Shown piece by piece: positions 48,731 to 61,890 of a stretch of 64,000 nt of DNA (within the stretch, counting starts at the first letter, position 1; every line of letters starts with the position of its first letter). The stretch covers positions 472,327-536,326 of the forward strand of contig NZ_JAIEUI010000002.1 of assembly GCF_022234545.1 (NCBI RefSeq), given 5' to 3'. Both the position numbers and the translations under genes were made by a program. The notes under the pieces are model-generated. The model was not told the DNA's origin, did no database searches, and saw only the letters and a program-made list of their open reading frames with translations. This DNA comes from Paenibacillus piscarius (GTDB lineage Bacteria > Bacillota > Bacilli > Paenibacillales > Paenibacillaceae).

Positions 48731-49099
48731 ATGTCCTCGTCTGATTCTCCCGAATTGAAGTCCGGCCCATCGATCACTAAGCGCGAAAGCCTCGCCCTCC
48801 TGATCACTTCTGTGGCCATGAACGAAATCTCGCTGTCCCACATTATCAGTGCGGAAGCGAATGCTATACAGGCCCTTATTCAATCCCGCCCGGATGAATT
48901 AAGTTATACGAGCGTTATCCACATCAATAATACGGCCTCCAGACTGCTTGAGGAGGTCTCGAACGGTCAATGGTTAAGCCTAAGCAAGCTGGACCGCATT
49001 CTTCGCCTGCTCACAGACGACGATGAGCCTTATGGTGAATTTGTTGAACCGGAGGATCTGGATGAACTGAAGGAATTGAAGGATTTGGATGAGGAGTAA
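48731..49099 (+). CDS. Stand-alone anchor-domain protein C (divergent)
   Basis: A 122-residue protein with a divergent anchor domain. ITKRESLALLITSVAMNEIS followed by LSHIISAEANAIQALIQ aligns with [20 protein letters not shown] and [13 protein letters not shown] of the collagen-like proteins. A second helix (VIHINNTASRLLEEVSNGQW) matches the later anchor helices. The first PNIPNI motif is absent and the tail is acidic (EPEDLDELKELKDLDEE). The ATG has AGGAGG nine bases upstream, unlike the TTG/GTG starts of the relatives. A terminator follows. Confidence 0.75.
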   Translation: MSSSDSPELKSGPSITKRESLALLITSVAMNEISLSHIISAEANAIQALIQSRPDELSYTSVIHINNTASRLLEEVSNGQWLSLSKLDRILRLLTDDDEPYGEFVEPEDLDELKELKDLDEE

Positions 49100-49113
49100 A
49101 TAGTGAGCCCTGT

Positions 49114-49150
49114 ATAAGATCCGGCCATAATGGAGGGTCTTATTTTTTTG
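49114..49150 (+). terminator. Terminator after anchor-domain protein C
   Basis: ATAAGATCC pairs with GGGTCTTAT (one G-U), followed by TTTTTTG. Confidence 0.85.
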
Positions 49151-49314
49151 TGAAAAATTTCTATATTTCAAATAAAGTATCATATTTTACTTCTGGTTTA
49201 TCGAGCAAAACGAAATTTAGACTTATGGTCGGAATTAGTTAGGCATTTATCCCTTACCGTATCACACAGCCGGGAATATCCTAGACCATCCCACCAAATA
49301 AGGAGGTTTTTTGT

Positions 49315-51189
<1,875 letters not shown>

Positions 51190-51207
51190 GCTTCTTGTGA
51201 TGAGGAC

Positions 51208-51249
51208 TTCCCTATCTCTGCACTTGTATTCTGCAGCAGAGATGGGGAA
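51208..51249. other. Hairpin between collagen-like proteins 10 and 11
   Basis: TTCCCTATCTCTGC pairs with GCAGAGATGGGGAA apart from one mismatch. No T run follows, so it may be an intercistronic stability element or a weak terminator. Confidence 0.5.
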
Positions 51250-51303
51250 CCTGCTTAAAAACTGAAATGTGAAACTCAATGTACAAGCGAAGGAGGGTTT
51301 TCA

Positions 51304-53166
<1,863 letters not shown>

Positions 53167-53187
53167 TTATATTTTTATAACAACAGC

Positions 53188-53229
53188 CACCCTCTCCGGC
53201 AGTATAGCAGTTCTGCGCTGAAGAGGGTG
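53188..53229. terminator. Bidirectional hairpin between protein 11 and MerR-like regulator 2
   Basis: CACCCTCT pairs with AGAGGGTG over a 26-base loop. It lies between two convergent genes and can serve both. Confidence 0.65.
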
Positions 53230-53233
53230 CCTA

Positions 53234-53650
53234 TTAATCCCGTCCCCGTTCCTTAAGATATCCGGCTAACCGCTGCAATTCATCGGCGATCTGGGTTATG
53301 CAGGAGACAATGATTTGCTGCTCCTCATAGGCCTTCAGCGCTTCACCGACCGCCGCTGAACCACCAGGCTTGTCCATTTCAGGCCCTTCAAGTTCTCTTG
53401 AAGGGCTGTACATAGGGAACCCTTCCTCCACCAGAATACGCACGATGGTACCCAGATGGTACCGCTGCTGCCGGAGTTCATTGACGCGGACCAGAATTTT
53501 CAAAGATTCATATTCATAGAATTTGCTGTCGCCCTTCTGAACCAGAGGGATGAAGTGAGAGAAATATTCGAGCCAACGCTTGATGGTAGTAGGGGGCAGC
53601 TTAAGCAGATCGATCACTTCCAATTGAGTATATAGCTTTTTAGACACCAT
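53234..53650 (-). CDS. MerR-like transcriptional regulator 2
   Basis: A 138-residue paralogue of the regulator at 33835. The helix-turn-helix (YTQLEVIDLLKLPPTTIKRWL) and the block ELRQQRYHLGTIVRILVEEG, followed by FPMYS, are conserved between the two, while the C-terminal tails differ. The last 40 residues are helical and may form a coiled coil (EEQQIIVSCITQIADELQRL). ATG at 53650 has GGGAGG seven bases upstream; an earlier in-frame ATG overlaps that site. No sensory domain is visible. It lies at the right edge of the island. Confidence 0.78.
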   Translation of the reverse strand: MVSKKLYTQLEVIDLLKLPPTTIKRWLEYFSHFIPLVQKGDSKFYEYESLKILVRVNELRQQRYHLGTIVRILVEEGFPMYSPSRELEGPEMDKPGGSAAVGEALKAYEEQQIIVSCITQIADELQRLAGYLKERGRD

Positions 53651-53937
53651 ATTACTACCTCCCATATTCTTTCAATGTTATACATTAGATATATTCACTG
53701 ACGAGAGAATAAATGAGTAAAATTGCCCATTTAATTGCCACAATATATCTCTGTCATCCTCAAAAAGTGATTTCACCCACCAGCTCCGCTATGCTGCAGC
53801 CGCTCACTACTTAATCTGAAACCAGAAATAATCGATAATTAATGGAATAAATTTTCCAATTTTGTTCAGTTCTTGTATATGAAGTATTTCTATAATGGGC
53901 TTGACTTAAATTGAAACCATCATGGAGGGATTCACAA

Positions 53938-54117
53938 ATGGGGAGACTGAGAGCCGTTAATGAACGAAAGTGCTCACTGGAGAACTGTAATCGAAGGCAT
54001 TATGCGAAGGGGCTGTGCAAGCAGCACTACTGGCCTGCCTGGAAGGAAAGCCAGAGGAACGAGGCCGTCGAGAACCGTGAGGAGAACCCTGCGGAGAAGC
54101 AACTCCCGCTCGTCTGA
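53938..54117 (+). CDS. Small protein with a Cys/His zinc-type motif
   Basis: A 59-residue protein. CSLENCNRRHYAKGLCKQHY contains C-x4-C-x9-C-x2-H, a pattern seen in small zinc-binding segments of phage and HNH-type proteins. The rest is charged (WKESQRNEAVENREENPAEK). The ATG follows GGAGGG eight bases upstream. No function can be assigned. It lies between the island and the large histidine kinase gene. The preceding gap (53651-53937) shows no other gene. Confidence 0.65.
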   Translation: MGRLRAVNERKCSLENCNRRHYAKGLCKQHYWPAWKESQRNEAVENREENPAEKQLPLV

Positions 54118-54161
54118 TGTTCTATAATTGTTCAAGAATTTATTTGAACGTCTAGCAGGTT

Positions 54162-57100
54162 ATGCCTATCTGTTGTCGAAATCTTTACACTATGATGAAT
54201 ACAAACTCCAGATATTACTTCAAACACCTGACTTTAGTCCTGATATATATGTCTATTCTCTTAGGTTTGCAAGGGGTATGGCAGCATATTTTCGCATTTC
54301 CGCAACAACCGCGCGCCATTCAGGGCAGCCTTGATCTGCGCGGATGGAACTTCAAGAATACCCACTCGCTTGTCCTTGACGGTGAGTGGGCCTTCTATCC
54401 TGACCGCCTGGCCAGTGACAGCGATATCCGTTCCGGGACTGCCGGAGCACCGGTCATGCTTGGCGTTCCAGGCAACTGGAAGAATGCCCTGTCCGGCTCC
54501 TCTCTGGGCTACGGCACGTTCGCCCTCCGTATCCTGATCGACCAGCCGCTGGATGAACCCTATGCCTTCTGGGCACAGCAGATCCAGGCTTCTTCGCGTA
54601 TTGAGGTCAACGGCCATGTTCTGCGGACCATGGGTCAGCCGGGTACGCGCAAGGAACTGTATCAGCCGAAGGCTGTTCCTTATTCTGCACATTACCTCCC
54701 GCCCCAAGGCACACAAGAATTGCTTGTCCTGATTCAGGCTGCCAATTACGAGCATGGCGAGAAGGGAGGCATCTCCTACTCCATGCGACTCGGCGCACAA
54801 TCCTCCGTTCTGAAGGAGCGGTGGTATTCCACTGCTTTTCAATTGACAACGATTATAATCCTCTTGCTGCATGCACTATACGTCTGCATCCTGTATCTGC
54901 TGGCTCATAAGAACCGCATTCTGGTGCTGTTCGCCCTGATGCTGGTCATGATCTCGGTCACTGTTGCTGTGGACAACGATGTCCTGCTGTCCCTTGTACT
55001 GCCGCTGAGCTACACTTGGGGAATCAAGTTCAAGCTGCTGTCTTATGTCTGGATGGTGTTCCTCATGCTGCTGCTGACCTACAGGTTCCATGGAGTCCAG
55101 AGAGCGGGCCGGGCCGTCCAAGTATATGGTCTCCTGCTCGTCTTATATACTCTAAGCATTGCCGTATTGCCTGTACATATCATCTTGAGCTGGGCCACTC
55201 TGCCCTTCAATCTCCTGTATATGCTTCCGCCCTGCTGGATGTTCGTGATCTTCGCAAGGATGGTCTATCAGCGCAAAAAAGACGTTGCCTTCCTGACCTT
55301 CACCGCCTGCTGTCTGATCTCGGGCGTCGTCTGGGGAGCCACGGTAAATAATTACCATAAGAATCTGCCGTACTACCCGGTGGATATTCTGGCAGCGATT
55401 GTCGGATTCTCCGCCTACGGAATGAAGCAGTATATCCGGCGTTCTGAGGAGAACGTGCGGCTGAATGAACAGCTTGTACAGGCAGACAGGCAGAAGGACC
55501 GCTTCCTGATCAATACCTCGCATGAACTGAGAACCCCGCTGCACGGAATGATGAGCATCGCTGAGTCCCAGTATGACAAGCGGCGGGCTGCCTCTGCGGA
55601 TGAAGACTCCAGAGATATGGAGCTGCTGCTGCGCATCGGGCGTCAGATGTCACAGCTCCTGGATGACCTGCTGGACCTGACCCTGCTGCGGGAGAACCGG
55701 ATGGTTCTGCACCCCGTTCCCTTGTCTGTAGCTAAGACAGCATCCGGGGTAGCAGATATGCTCCGCCATCTGGCAGAAGGGAGAAACCTGACACTTCTTG
55801 TAAGCGCATCCGATTCGCTGCCGCCCGTCTGGGCCGATGAGAAGCGGCTGATCCAGATTCTGTTCAACCTTATACATAATGCGCTGAAATTCACGGAGTC
55901 GGGCAGTGTAGCCGTGTCGGCTAAGGAGAGCGGCGGACAGTTGCTGGTCAGCGTATCTGATACGGGAGCCGGGATATCTGAGGAAGACCTCGCCCGGATT
56001 CTTCTGCCCTATGAACAGGCAGGCGGACAAGACCGGGGCGGACTGGGCCTCGGCTTAAGCATCACCCGGCAGCTCGTGGAGCTGCACGGGGGCAGCTTAA
56101 GTGTGCAGTCCAAGCCGGGCGCGGGCTCCACGTTCAGCTTCAGTCTGCCGCTGGCAGACCATGCCTCCCTTACCGCTCGCCGCACTGCGGATCATACGGG
56201 TCCTGCGGAGACAGCCGAACTGCCGGAGCTATCCGCCGCCCAGGATCTACCATTCCGCAACGGGGATACCGCTCCCTTCCCGGCCGGAGTGCCGCCGCCA
56301 CTAACCGGTGGCGGCGGGGAGCATGAAGGAGATGTCCTCCATATTCTCGCAGTCGATGATGATCCCGTGAATCTGCGGGTGCTGGCCAGTATTCTGCATG
56401 AAGAGCACTTCCGGCTGACCCCGGTACTTAGCGGGGAAGAGGCGCTGAAGCGGCTGGAAGAGGAGTCATGGGATTTGCTCATTACGGATGTGATGATGCC
56501 TCATATGTCCGGCTATGAGCTTACCCGCAGAGTCAGGGAGCAGTATTCCATGTCTGAATTGCCGGTGCTGCTGCTGACAGCGCGGGCAATGCGGGAGGAG
56601 GTCTATTACGGATTCGGGCAGGGGGCTAATGATTATGTAACCAAGCCGGTTGACAGCCTGGAGCTGAAGTACCGGGTAACCGGACTGGCCCGGCTGAAGC
56701 AGACGCTGCATCACAGTCTGCGTCTGGAAATGGCTTATCTGCAGGCCCAGATCCGTCCTCATTTCCTGTTCAATGCCCTGAATTCCATCTCCACGCTCAG
56801 TGAAATCGATATCTGCCAGATGAAGGAGCTGATCGACGCCTTCTCCTCCTATCTGCGTTCCAGCTTCGATCTGATGAATACCGGTAAACTGGTTAATATA
56901 CAGCAGGAGCTTTCCCTGGTCAGAGCCTACTTGTATATTGAGAAGGTACGCTTCGGGGAACGTCTGGAGGTCTTGTGGCAACTGGATTTCAGCGGTGTGC
57001 TGCTCATCCCCCCGCTCATTCTTCAGCCGCTGGTTGAGAATGCCGTCCGCCACGGGCTGCTCAGCCAGGTTGCCGGGGGTACGCTTACGGTACGGATTGA

Positions 57101-57329
57101 AGACCAGGGAGATCAGGTCTTATTTGAGGTACAGGATGACGGCAAGGGCATGGAACAGGCGCAGATTGACAGCCTGCTGAAGAAGAACAAAGATACGGCC
57201 GCCGGGATCGGCCTGTGGAATACGAACCGGCGGCTGACCGAACGCTACGGGCAGGGCTTATCCATTCAGAGCCGCCCCGGATATGGAACCACCGTCTCCT
57301 TTATTGTTCCCTTCCGGCGGGGGGAGTGA
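54162..57329 (+). CDS. Hybrid sensor histidine kinase with two kinase modules and a receiver
   Basis: A 1055-residue membrane kinase. After an N-terminal helix, about 50-215 form a 7TMR-DISM-type extracellular beta domain (LDLRGWNFKNTHSLVLDGEW, VNGHVLRTMG), and 225-420 hold seven membrane helices. A HisKA/HATPase module follows, with His454 in NTSHELRTPLHG and GLGLGLSITRQL. A receiver domain has its phospho-Asp at 776 (LLITDVMMPHMSG). A second, LytS-like kinase has His867 in QIRPHFLFNALNS and LQPLVENAVRHG. It is followed at once by a response regulator gene, its likely partner. The start is uncertain: ATG 54162 or 54192, neither with a strong ribosome binding site. Confidence 0.88.
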   Translation: MPICCRNLYTMMNTNSRYYFKHLTLVLIYMSILLGLQGVWQHIFAFPQQPRAIQGSLDLRGWNFKNTHSLVLDGEWAFYPDRLASDSDIRSGTAGAPVMLGVPGNWKNALSGSSLGYGTFALRILIDQPLDEPYAFWAQQIQASSRIEVNGHVLRTMGQPGTRKELYQPKAVPYSAHYLPPQGTQELLVLIQAANYEHGEKGGISYSMRLGAQSSVLKERWYSTAFQLTTIIILLLHALYVCILYLLAHKNRILVLFALMLVMISVTVAVDNDVLLSLVLPLSYTWGIKFKLLSYVWMVFLMLLLTYRFHGVQRAGRAVQVYGLLLVLYTLSIAVLPVHIILSWATLPFNLLYMLPPCWMFVIFARMVYQRKKDVAFLTFTACCLISGVVWGATVNNYHKNLPYYPVDILAAIVGFSAYGMKQYIRRSEENVRLNEQLVQADRQKDRFLINTSHELRTPLHGMMSIAESQYDKRRAASADEDSRDMELLLRIGRQMSQLLDDLLDLTLLRENRMVLHPVPLSVAKTASGVADMLRHLAEGRNLTLLVSASDSLPPVWADEKRLIQILFNLIHNALKFTESGSVAVSAKESGGQLLVSVSDTGAGISEEDLARILLPYEQAGGQDRGGLGLGLSITRQLVELHGGSLSVQSKPGAGSTFSFSLPLADHASLTARRTADHTGPAETAELPELSAAQDLPFRNGDTAPFPAGVPPPLTGGGGEHEGDVLHILAVDDDPVNLRVLASILHEEHFRLTPVLSGEEALKRLEEESWDLLITDVMMPHMSGYELTRRVREQYSMSELPVLLLTARAMREEVYYGFGQGANDYVTKPVDSLELKYRVTGLARLKQTLHHSLRLEMAYLQAQIRPHFLFNALNSISTLSEIDICQMKELIDAFSSYLRSSFDLMNTGKLVNIQQELSLVRAYLYIEKVRFGERLEVLWQLDFSGVLLIPPLILQPLVENAVRHGLLSQVAGGTLTVRIEDQGDQVLFEVQDDGKGMEQAQIDSLLKKNKDTAAGIGLWNTNRRLTERYGQGLSIQSRPGYGTTVSFIVPFRRGE

Positions 57330-57372
57330 GCCTTCCCTCCACCGGTTATCCCTTGTTCAAGGAGGTGATACA

Positions 57373-58506
57373 GTGCTTCGGGTAGTATTGATTGATGATG
57401 AGAAGCTTGCTCTGATCCAGCTGGAGTCCACGCTCAGGGCACTGGGAACGACGATTGTAACCGCCACCTATACCAATCCGCTGCAAGCCCTGGATGAAGC
57501 CTCCGGGTGGAATGCGGATATCATTTTTCTCGATATTGATATGCCGGTCCTGAACGGATTAGAGGCTGCGGCTGCACTGGAAGCGCGCTGCCCCGGATCA
57601 GCCATTGTCTTCGTCACCGCCTATAACAATTTTGCCCTGGAGGCCTTCGAGGCCAGTGCCCAGGATTACCTGCTGAAGCCGGTGTCCAGAGAACGGCTGC
57701 GCAAGACGATTCAACGAATCCGGAACCGGAAGGGTAAGATTCAGAGTGCAGACAAACAGGATGAGCTGATGATCCGAGGCTTCAACTCCATCCAGTTCGA
57801 GCGCGGCGGGCTTCCGATCCGCGATTTCCGCTGGCGGACCTCCAAGTCGCAGGAATTATTCGCTTATCTGCTCTACTATCACGACCGGATTGTTGTCAAG
57901 GACAAGCTGGTCGAGCTGCTCTGGCCGGACACTTCCTTCAAGCGGGCCTCCACTCATCTCTATACGGCAATCTACCAGCTCAGACAATCGCTGAAGCGGT
58001 CGGACATCGGCCTTACCATCAGCAATGCAAGCGTAGGCGAAGGCTATATGCTGGAGAGCGGCGACGCCAAAATCGACTTCGTCCTCTGGGAGGAGGGTAT
58101 CCTCTCGCTGGAGCCGGTCGATGACCATAATGCCCCGGTGCACGAGGAGCTGTTCAAGCTCTATACCGGTGATTTCCTGGGCGATTACGATTATCTGTGG
58201 GCCGAGAGCGAACGCCAGCGGCTACGGAATCTCTCGCTGCAGCACGCCACCGAGCTGGCCGATTATTATTCAGCCAAAGACAATATCACTAAGGCAGTCA
58301 ACACCTATCAGCGGATCGTGGAGCTTCACCCTTATCACGAGCCGGGTTACCTGGCGCTGATGGACTTCTACAACCGCTTGGGGGAGCTAAGCTTCGTGCA
58401 GGAGCAATATGATAAGCTTCGCAGCCTGCTGTGGCGTGACCTGAAGCTGAAGCCCTCCGCCAAGGTCGAGCGCTGGTATGCGAACTGGAAGCGGCTGTAT
58501 ACTTGA
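57373..58506 (+). CDS. Response regulator with SARP/BTAD-like output
   Basis: A 377-residue regulator. Receiver 1-120 with phospho-Asp54 (IIFLDIDMPVLNG) and the YLLKPV switch lysine. A winged-helix output domain follows at about 140-240 (SKSQELFAYLLYYHDRIVVK, LWPDTSFKRASTHLYTAIYQ, LRQSLKRS). The C-terminal part is a bacterial transcriptional activation domain made of TPR-like helices (WAESERQRLRNLSLQHATEL, YQRIVELHPYHEPGYLALMD). The GTG start has AAGGAGGTGAT upstream and lies 43 bases after the kinase gene. It probably acts as the kinase's output. Confidence 0.88.
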   Translation: MLRVVLIDDEKLALIQLESTLRALGTTIVTATYTNPLQALDEASGWNADIIFLDIDMPVLNGLEAAAALEARCPGSAIVFVTAYNNFALEAFEASAQDYLLKPVSRERLRKTIQRIRNRKGKIQSADKQDELMIRGFNSIQFERGGLPIRDFRWRTSKSQELFAYLLYYHDRIVVKDKLVELLWPDTSFKRASTHLYTAIYQLRQSLKRSDIGLTISNASVGEGYMLESGDAKIDFVLWEEGILSLEPVDDHNAPVHEELFKLYTGDFLGDYDYLWAESERQRLRNLSLQHATELADYYSAKDNITKAVNTYQRIVELHPYHEPGYLALMDFYNRLGELSFVQEQYDKLRSLLWRDLKLKPSAKVERWYANWKRLYT

Positions 58507-58545
58507 TTCCATGCCGGAGTTCCGGCGTTACAGAGTCACATACAA

Positions 58546-58590
58546 AAACGGTATGCCGCCCCCGGTCAGGGTTAGGCATACCGTTTCTTG
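58546..58590 (+). terminator. Terminator after the SARP-like regulator
   Basis: AAACGGTATGCC pairs exactly with GGCATACCGTTT over a 17-base loop, with TCTTGTT after it. Confidence 0.8.
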
Positions 58591-58792
58591 TTGCACCCGC
58601 ATCTTCCATTATAGCGGCAGGACCTGCGCAGCTGCGCTGTCCCGTCCTTTCAGTGAAAAGCTGCGGGAAATGCGAATCCGCTGACATAACCGGTGTACAC
58701 AAGGTTCTCATGCAGTAGCTACCCATGTCAGACGGACCCTCACACTTTTTTAGTACCCGTTACGGGGAACTTAAAACGCTCTGGCGCAAGAT

Positions 58793-59974
58793 TCAGAAAT
58801 TCATATAGACCACCGCGTAATCGGGAAAAGGCTCCATCCATTTCACCAAGGTCTTCGGCAGCTTGGTGGTTCCCGGAACATTGGTATAGAACCGCACGAA
58901 CGTCTCAGGAGCTTCATCTGAATCAGAGGCTTCATCCGAATCTAGCGCAGCCGCCCAGAAATGACCCTGCTTATCATACATGATGATCGCTTCTGTAAGG
59001 GTGAACAGCCCTCTCACGCCGCCCTGCACCACCTTCGCCCCTTTACCGTCCAGATCCTTCGACTCACTGATCAGCTGCATACTGTACAGGAACAGATCAT
59101 AATCCTTCCCTACCAGCTTACGGAAGGCCTGGTCATCCGCTGCCGTCTTGAAGACCCCGGTGTCCCGCAAGGTGAACGTGTTCTCTTGCGGGTCTCTTGT
59201 ATACTGGCCGGTGTAGGTTACATTCGCTCCGGCAGAATACACCGGTGAAGGGCTGGTTACATACAGGCTGCCGTTCAGCAGATAGAAGAAGACCACCGAG
59301 CCGTCCTCTTCCCTGTAGATGGCAATCCGCTTGCGGACGAATGCCGTTTCTTCATATAACTGGCCGGAATGAGCGCCATCGTAGGCATCGATTGAGAAGG
59401 CCAGCTTATCACTTTTGACATTGCTGAATTCAATATAAGATCCATAGAAGGGCGAATCACTCTTCATATACCATTCTCCCTGCCAATCCTTCACGGACGG
59501 CACCTTGGCGCTGGCTGCGCCGGAAGCCGTCAATGCCTCAACCGGCAGCTGCTTGGTGCCGTCCGGGTTGCTCCATACCCCGAAGAACCCGGTGCCGTTA
59601 AGCCACCAGCCCTCGAAATGGCCGGTTTCCTTGCCCTTCGCATCATATTCGGTGATATAAGCCTGCTTGCCGCTGACACTTCCTGCGAGCTTGATCGTCT
59701 TCTTGTATTTGTCGTAATAATAACTGCCCGTCAGCTTCCCGCTGCTATCCGCCTTGAGCGACATATGAATTGGCAGATTGCCGTTGATCGCGCCCGTCAG
59801 CGGCACCAGCCCGTTCGTGGCCGGAGTCTGGGTGGCTAAAGCAGCGGCAACCGTCGTCGTCCCAGCTGGGACAGCCTTCGCCTGTGCCGGAGCAGCCCCT
59901 GCCCCCGGCACCAGAATGGCAGGCAGCAGCAGCGCAGCCGCCAGCAGGGTGCTGATCTTACGTGTAATTCTCAT
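58793..59974 (-). CDS. Secreted protein of unknown function
   Basis: A 393-residue protein with a clear signal peptide (MRITRKISTLLAAALLLPAI, then AGAAPAQAKA). The mature part begins with an Ala/Thr-rich linker, followed by beta-rich segments: IHMSLKADSSGKLTGSYYYD, WWLNGTGFFGVWSNPDGTKQ, WQGEWYMKSDSPFYGSYIEF. The GSYYY and GEW patterns suggest lipocalin-like or similar beta-barrel folds, but no family is certain. GAGAGGAAGGGG precedes the ATG. It stands alone, convergent with the response regulator. Confidence 0.7.
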   Translation of the reverse strand: MRITRKISTLLAAALLLPAILVPGAGAAPAQAKAVPAGTTTVAAALATQTPATNGLVPLTGAINGNLPIHMSLKADSSGKLTGSYYYDKYKKTIKLAGSVSGKQAYITEYDAKGKETGHFEGWWLNGTGFFGVWSNPDGTKQLPVEALTASGAASAKVPSVKDWQGEWYMKSDSPFYGSYIEFSNVKSDKLAFSIDAYDGAHSGQLYEETAFVRKRIAIYREEDGSVVFFYLLNGSLYVTSPSPVYSAGANVTYTGQYTRDPQENTFTLRDTGVFKTAADDQAFRKLVGKDYDLFLYSMQLISESKDLDGKGAKVVQGGVRGLFTLTEAIIMYDKQGHFWAAALDSDEASDSDEAPETFVRFYTNVPGTTKLPKTLVKWMEPFPDYAVVYMNF

Positions 59975-60181
59975 AATAACCCCTTCCTCTCACCATCATC
60001 TATAACAGCTACGTTACACTGTATGCCATAAATTACCCTTTTACAAGCAGGTAAAGCGCAGGAAACAACCCCGCTATATAAATTAATTTCACTTATAAAA
60101 TCGCCAATCACAGACCGAGGATATGCAATATCCAAATGATGGTGCAGGCAGAGTTAAGGGGGCAAGCTGTATGGATAGGCT

Positions 60182-60366
60182 TAACTGCACTCTGTACAAC
60201 AAAATCGTCTAGTATGCCGCCAAACAACCGTCTAGCTGTATTTCGTACATCTAAATCTCCAATAATACCTGGATTCTTATGATTCCGGCAAAAATAGTTG
60301 TACACACTACAGTTGGAGGAGGAGAACCCTCCTTTTCACTGTTTTTAATTGTACAGAGTACATTTA
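60182..60366. repeat. Segment flanked by imperfect inverted repeats
   Basis: TAACTGCACTCTGTACAACA at 60182-60201 is the near-complement of AATTGTACAGAGTACATTTA at 60347-60366. A GGAGG/CCTCC hairpin with TTTT lies at 60316-60335. In the gap 59975-60426 I see no convincing gene. It may be a small mobile repeat. Confidence 0.4.
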
Positions 60367-60426
60367 TTGCTGTCAGCCTTAGGGTAATTCTATATATACC
60401 AAAATTCACTTAGGAGATGATCCGTT

Positions 60427-60966
60427 ATGCCAGAATCAACCGCTACAGGACATCAACACGATGAAGCTATAGTTAAGCTAAAGTTCGAGCCGGACGGCTT
60501 GTTGCCGAACAACCCGGAGCTTCCGGCCCTGCTGTATACGGGTGTTCTTAGAGAACACCCGGAAGACACCGAACGGATCTTCAATAATAACGGCTGGCTG
60601 AACAGCTGGGTGAACGGTGTCTTTCCCTATCATCACTATCACAGCAATGCGCATGAGGTACTGGGTGTCGTCTCCGGCAGCGCCAGCCTCCAGCTTGGCG
60701 GAGACGCCGGACGCACCGTTCAGGTGAGCGCCGGGGATGTCGTGGTGCTGCCTGCCGGCACGGCGCATAAGAAGCTCACGGCTTCACCGGACTTCCGCAT
60801 CGCAGGTGCCTATCCCGGCGGCATGGACTATAACACCCGCCAGGCGGACCCGGACGACTTCGCGGCAGCGTTGCCCGAAATCCGCGAGGTTCCGCTGCCA
60901 GAGCGTGATCCCGTCTACGGCAAGGACGGCCCGCTGCTGAATCTGTGGAAGCCGAAGCAGGCGTAG
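60427..60966 (+). CDS. Cupin-domain protein (YjlB-like)
   Basis: A 179-residue protein with a single cupin barrel. The metal site is in FPYHHYHSNAHEVLGVVSGS (His-x-His and Glu), and the second motif is VVLPAGTAHKKL. The length and the N-terminal LLPNNPELPALLY resemble B. subtilis YjlB, whose function is not settled. TAGGAGATG precedes the ATG by seven to eight bases. It has no operon partners; nothing in context identifies a substrate. Confidence 0.82.
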   Translation: MPESTATGHQHDEAIVKLKFEPDGLLPNNPELPALLYTGVLREHPEDTERIFNNNGWLNSWVNGVFPYHHYHSNAHEVLGVVSGSASLQLGGDAGRTVQVSAGDVVVLPAGTAHKKLTASPDFRIAGAYPGGMDYNTRQADPDDFAAALPEIREVPLPERDPVYGKDGPLLNLWKPKQA

Positions 60967-61143
60967 GAATGAGTAAACCTCGCCTGCCCGTACGCCATTC
61001 ACCTACCTTCCTCTGCATTTCAGGGATCAAATCATGCAGTTGACACCCTAAGCTGCGAACTCCTATAAACCATGCTGTATACTGTAATGTACAACATTAA
61101 GCGTTCATTATATCTCATTGCACCGAAGCTGAGGAGGTCCGTG

Positions 61144-61890
61144 ATGTACAGAGTTGCAGTATGCGATGATGAAGCTAAGCTAAGAGAGCAGGTCAAGGGG
61201 CTGCTGCTGGCCTTATCCATGAAGACGAATATCGAATTCGAGATCGGGCTGTTTACCTCCGGCGAGCAGCTTTTAGCTCACTATGAGCAAGGCGGGGATC
61301 CCTTCCATATTCTGATTCTGGATGTGGAGATGAGCGGCATGAACGGGATTCAGACGGCACGCCGGCTCAGAAGCCAGAAGCATTTTGACGAACAGATTAT
61401 CTTCCTGACCAGCTACCCGGAATATATGGTGGAGAGCTTCGACGTCATCACCTTTCAATATCTGATCAAGCCGCTGGCGCCGGGTCTGCTGGAGGAGAAG
61501 ATTCTCAGGCTGTACGACTACTTCCAGGCGCAGGATAAGAAGTTTCTGGTCATCAAGTCCGGCTACGAGGAGGTCGTGCTGAAGCATGATGACATTATCG
61601 GAATCGAAGCCGCCAAGAGCCTGACCGTGAAAAGCAAGCTGAACGTGATTACCCCCGCCGCAACTTACGAGACCAAAGGGCTGATTGCCGAATACGCCGC
61701 TGCGCTGCGGGAGAGCCATTTTCTGCAAATTCACCGTTCGATTATTATCAACCTCCTGCATGTGAAGAAGTTCTCTGGCGGGTCCGTGCAGATGTCGGGC
61801 GGTCAGGAGTTCCCCATCGGGCGCTCCAGGATCAAAGAGGTTAAAGATTTCTACACCAAATTCATGATTATGAAGGAACACTCCCTATGA
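61144..61890 (+). CDS. LytTR-type response regulator
   Basis: A 248-residue regulator of the AgrA kind. The receiver (1-125) has its phospho-Asp at 60 (LILDVEMSGMNGIQ) and the YLIKPL switch lysine. The LytTR DNA-binding domain covers about 140-245 (IIGIEAAKSLTVKSKLNVIT, FLQIHRSIIINLLHV). AGGAGG lies six bases before the ATG. The stop overlaps the kinase start (ATGA), so the pair is translated together. No peptide-signal gene is visible nearby. Confidence 0.88.
   Translation: MYRVAVCDDEAKLREQVKGLLLALSMKTNIEFEIGLFTSGEQLLAHYEQGGDPFHILILDVEMSGMNGIQTARRLRSQKHFDEQIIFLTSYPEYMVESFDVITFQYLIKPLAPGLLEEKILRLYDYFQAQDKKFLVIKSGYEEVVLKHDDIIGIEAAKSLTVKSKLNVITPAATYETKGLIAEYAAALRESHFLQIHRSIIINLLHVKKFSGGSVQMSGGQEFPIGRSRIKEVKDFYTKFMIMKEHSL

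Noticed and set aside
60108..60305. 65-codon minus-strand frame before the cupin gene
   Set aside because: It lies across the inverted-repeat segment, has no good start site and resembles no protein.
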